A stretch of 34,315 nucleotides of DNA from Verrucomicrobiota bacterium (GTDB lineage: Bacteria > Verrucomicrobiota > Verrucomicrobiia > Opitutales > Opitutaceae). The DNA lies in NCBI GenBank assembly GCA_026398065.1, contig JAPLTR010000779.1:1-34315 (forward strand), read 5' to 3'. The position numbers were made by a program, and so were the translations under genes. Of the stretch, positions 33,368-34,315 are shown piece by piece (within the stretch, counting starts at the first letter, position 1; the number at the start of each line of letters is the position of its first letter). Under the pieces are notes generated by a model. The model was not told the DNA's origin. It ran no database searches and worked only from the letters and a program-made list of their open reading frames with translations.

Positions 33368-34315
33368 TCACCGGGCCGCCCGAACGGCAAGCTCGTCGAA
33401 GCGAGTTCGGGCAACGGACCATTCGCCAGTGAGCGCGGCGTCGGCGAGGGCCTGGATGGCGTCGGCGAGGGCGCGGTCGCCGAGGAGCAAGGCCGTGGAG
33501 CGAAGATAGTGGGTGTGTCGTCCGACGGTCGGAGCGTCGGCGGCCGCGAGCGCGGTCTCCAATTTGGCCCGTAGCTCCGGCCATTCGGCGGTCCAGACCT
33601 GCTGGGTACGCGTCAGCTGTTCCGTAGAGCCCAGGCGCCGGAAGATGTCATCGGTTGCTGGTGACGTGGGCTGGGCGACGGCCTTGGCGAGGGTGGCGAG
33701 CCGCACGGGTTTTTCGAGAAACGCGTCCATGCCCGCGGCAAGGGCGGCGTTGCGGGTTTCGGCAAACGCCTCGGCGGAGCAGCCGACGATCCGGGGGCCG
33801 TGGGCGGGTGCGGCGAGGGAGCGGATACGGCGGGCGACCTCGAGCCCGTCGTGGTCGGGCAGGTTGAGATCGAGCACCACGACGTCCGGTGGGCGGACCG
33901 CATAGGCGGCAAGAGCGGTGCGGGCGTCGGCCGCGGTCTCGACGGTGTGTCCGGCGGCCCTCAGGGCCTCGGCAAGGAGCTCGCGGGCGGCTTTGTTGTC
34001 CTCCACCACGAGGATCCTCAGCACGGATGCGGCTCCGGGTTCCGCGGTAGGCGCAGAACATTCCGCGGCGGTGGCTACGGGCACGAAGGCGAGCCGGACG
34101 GTGAACAGGGCGCCGCCCTCAGGGCGGTTGGCGGCGGTGACGGTGCCACCCATGAGCGTGCAGAGCCTCCGCACCAGGGCGAGGCCAACGCCGGTGCCCC
34201 CGCGGCGAAAGCCCTCCCCATTGTCGAGGCGTGTAAAAAGGGTGAAAAGACGGTCGAGCTGATTGGGCGGGAGGCCGGGGCCCGTGTCGGTGACAACAAA
34301 GACGAGGCTTTCGCC
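33368..34315 (-). CDS. Hybrid sensor histidine kinase (HATPase, receiver, HPt), 5' end outside the window
   Basis: The frame is open to the last base, so only the C-terminal 315 codons are seen. In order they encode the end of a HATPase domain ('DTGPGLP', the F-box region and 'GGTGVGLALVRRL'), a receiver domain ('ILVVEDNKAARELL', 'DVVVLDLNLPDHDG' with the phosphoacceptor Asp, and 'FLEKPVRLATL' with the conserved Lys) and a C-terminal HPt-like helical domain whose phosphotransfer histidine is probably in 'GRHTHYLRSTALLLG'. This is a BarA/ArcB-type phosphorelay kinase. The input domain lies beyond the window. It is on the same strand as, and upstream of, the amidotransferase-like gene, with a 139-base gap. 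Confidence 0.9.
   Translation of the reverse strand, partial: GESLVFVVTDTGPGLPPNQLDRLFTLFTRLDNGEGFRRGGTGVGLALVRRLCTLMGGTVTAANRPEGGALFTVRLAFVPVATAAECSAPTAEPGAASVLRILVVEDNKAARELLAEALRAAGHTVETAADARTALAAYAVRPPDVVVLDLNLPDHDGLEVARRIRSLAAPAHGPRIVGCSAEAFAETRNAALAAGMDAFLEKPVRLATLAKAVAQPTSPATDDIFRRLGSTEQLTRTQQVWTAEWPELRAKLETALAAADAPTVGRHTHYLRSTALLLGDRALADAIQALADAALTGEWSVARTRFDELAVRAAR

Overview
This window is GC-rich chromosomal DNA from a bacterium that looks like a member of the Opitutaceae (Verrucomicrobiota). That placement is an inference. It rests on the gene set (b558-type SdhCAB, a phage Mu gp27-like 'GKIARLPR' protein, a choice-of-anchor/PEP-CTERM-like exoprotein), on the very high GC at third codon positions, and on several families of intergenic inverted repeats. 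No rRNA or other direct taxonomic marker is present.

Layout. 1-3.7 kb: the end of a purU-like gene carrying an internal stop, a TPR membrane protein, and a minus-strand secreted multicopper oxidase that appears to lack one copper motif, then a small membrane protein. 4.1-7 kb: tRNA-Pro(TGG), a LysM envelope protein, a strong terminator, a NUDIX hydrolase and a PaaK-like adenylate-forming enzyme. 7.2-10.8 kb: the sdhCAB operon. 10.9-13.6 kb: a fused acyltransferase-3/SGNH protein and two small hypothetical proteins. 13.7-17.5 kb: lysA, gpsA and aat, separated by long inverted repeats.

17.5-23.3 kb is the accessory part. A choice-of-anchor exoprotein gene lies between intact aat and a second, diverged copy of the aat 3' end. 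Next come two convergent genes of visibly lower GC whose products both carry an R-x(4-6)-H motif typical of HEPN RNases, then an orphan addiction-module antitoxin-like ORF, several repeat clusters and a gp27-like gene. The convergent pair is the best candidate in the window for an undescribed (possibly defence or toxin-type) system. The function is not proven by the sequence.

23.3-34.3 kb: a minus-strand operon for an ActP-like sodium/acetate symporter with its small partner protein, a secreted propeller-like protein, an ECF sigma factor followed by a membrane-anchored Gln/Gly-rich protein, a LytS/LytR-type two-component operon whose sensor has a long Arg/Gly/Pro-rich external loop, a secreted protein of four 'LPDG' repeats, a coiled-coil protein, a CTP-synthase-like glutamine amidotransferase homologue with an altered catalytic triad, and the 3' part of a hybrid histidine kinase that runs off the end of the window.

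Core metabolism (SDH, lysine, glycerophospholipid and acetate uptake) is interspersed with signalling and envelope genes. Compact palindromic elements sit in many of the intergenic gaps.
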